From: JANRLJ01 sp034437895
Lineage (GTDB): Bacteria; Chloroflexota; Anaerolineae; Aggregatilineales; Phototrophicaceae
Length of the DNA: 6,572 bases
Assembly (NCBI GenBank): GCA_034437895.1
Contig: DAOTTO010000648.1
Coordinates: 1 to 6,572, forward strand
Reading direction: 5' to 3'
Position 1 is the stretch's first letter, and every line of letters begins with the position of its first letter. Positions 5,846 to 6,572 of the stretch are shown here, one piece after another. The notes beneath the pieces are model-generated. The model made no database searches and was not told the origin of the DNA. It saw nothing but the letters and a program-made list of their open reading frames with translations. Made by a program: the position numbers and the translations under genes.

Positions 5846-6568
5846 CTAGGCGGGTTCAAATTTGTAGCCCACTCCCCATACGGTCTGCACATAGGTGGGA
5901 TTAGAAGGATCAGGCTCGATTTTTTCACGCAAGCGCCGGATATGGACGGTCACGGTGCTTTCATCGCCGTAAAATTCATAGCCCCACACGCGGTTGAGCA
6001 ACTGCTCACGGGTAAAAACCTGCTGGGGATGCCGCGCCATCAGCCAGAGCAATTCAAATTCTTTCGCAGTCAGCACAATCGAGCGCTCTTTAACCGTCAC
6101 TGCCCGTCGCAGTGCATCAATGCTCATACTGTTAAAGATGATCGGCTTTTCTGTTTCGTTTTCACCCGGCGGCATGGCACGACGCAGCACTGCCTTAACC
6201 CGTGCCACTAATTCACGCGGACTAAACGGCTTGACGACATAATCATCAATCCCTAATTCAAAGCCAGCGATGCGATCCGACTCGCTGCCGCGTGAGGTGA
6301 GCATAATAATCGGAATGTCGCCGTTTAAGCTCAACGCCGTAAATTCTTCCGCTCCGCGCAGGGATCGTGCGATGTCGAAGCCATCTAATCCCGGCAGCAT
6401 AATATCGAGCAGGATGAGATCCGCCTTTACTTCGCGCAGCAGTCCTAACGCTTGAGGCCCGGTTTCGGCCTCCGCGACGGCAAACCCCTCGCGTTCCAGA
6501 TATTTGCGGACGACCTCACGAATGGTCGCCTCGTCGTCAATGATGAAAATCGTTTGTTGTTTAGCCAT
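5846..6568 (-). CDS. OmpR/PhoB-family response regulator
   Basis: A 240-aa DNA-binding response regulator. The receiver domain (about 1-125) has the acidic pair Asp11-Asp12, phosphoacceptor Asp55 in LILLDIMLPGLDG, the switch Thr91 in PIIMLTS, and Lys113 in VVKPFSPREL. A linker (about 130-145) leads to the winged helix-turn-helix (about 146-240). The latter shows LTAKEFELLWLMARHPQQVFTREQLLNRVWG, then VTVHIRRLREKIEPDPSNPTYVQTVWGVGYKF, the classic recognition-helix and wing signature. From Asp55 to Thr91 is 36 residues, some 6-8 more than in PhoB or OmpR, owing to an extra segment in AEEFTALSLNGD. It is the first gene of the kinase/permease strand. The kinase begins one base after its stop. The start ATG lies 4 bases from the window edge, so its ribosome site and promoter are not visible. 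Confidence 0.95.
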   Translation of the reverse strand: MAKQQTIFIIDDEATIREVVRKYLEREGFAVAEAETGPQALGLLREVKADLILLDIMLPGLDGFDIARSLRGAEEFTALSLNGDIPIIMLTSRGSESDRIAGFELGIDDYVVKPFSPRELVARVKAVLRRAMPPGENETEKPIIFNSMSIDALRRAVTVKERSIVLTAKEFELLWLMARHPQQVFTREQLLNRVWGYEFYGDESTVTVHIRRLREKIEPDPSNPTYVQTVWGVGYKFEPA

Positions 6569-6572
6569 AATA

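Noticed and set aside
5844..5928. Longer kinase starting at ATG 5928, with a 28-residue extra N-terminus.
   Set aside because: This stretch is the C-terminal coding region of the response regulator in another frame. It would give an overlap of over 80 bp and a non-membrane leader before TM1, so a start at 5844 or 5829 is preferred.

Overview
The window carries five apparently intact protein-coding genes plus the decayed end of an insertion sequence. It looks bacterial and chromosomal, with moderate GC, Shine-Dalgarno-like sites and sigma70-like promoters. Protein style and the C-rich/G-rich hairpin repeat suggest Chloroflexota (Anaerolineae-like) or a similar environmental lineage. That placement is an impression from the sequence, not a database result.

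Layout. (1) Positions 1-961, minus strand: an ISAs1-family transposase pseudogene that runs off the left edge. It has two in-frame stops and lacks its middle, including the expected second catalytic Asp. Exactly at that gap sits a 185-bp element (387-571) with 18-bp imperfect terminal inverted repeats and strong internal hairpins, resembling a non-autonomous MITE. (2) Positions 1007-2443, minus: an FAD-dependent monooxygenase/oxidoreductase of the PHBH/epoxidase-like fold. (3) Positions 2687-3313, plus: a PadR-family regulator transcribed divergently from it. The intergenic region between them holds a good promoter for each gene and related CGTAATA-type imperfect dyads on both sides. (4) Positions 3420-4535, minus: a BtuC/FecCD-type ABC permease, convergent with padR. 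(5) Positions 4606-5844 and 5846-6568, minus: a four-TM sensor histidine kinase and an OmpR/PhoB response regulator. Transcription runs regulator, kinase, then permease.

How the parts may work together. The PadR/oxidoreductase pair looks like a self-contained regulated module: a ligand releases PadR, and the flavoenzyme acts on that ligand or a relative. The two-component system and the permease lie on one strand with a 70-bp gap, so co-transcription or regulation of metal, siderophore, heme or corrinoid uptake by the kinase pair is plausible. No ATPase or binding protein for the permease lies in the window. The most unusual signals are the MITE-like element at the transposase deletion junction, the shared operator-like motif in the divergent promoter region, and the orphan uptake permease behind a kinase with almost no extracytoplasmic domain. 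I found no clear new defence, CRISPR or RNA system.
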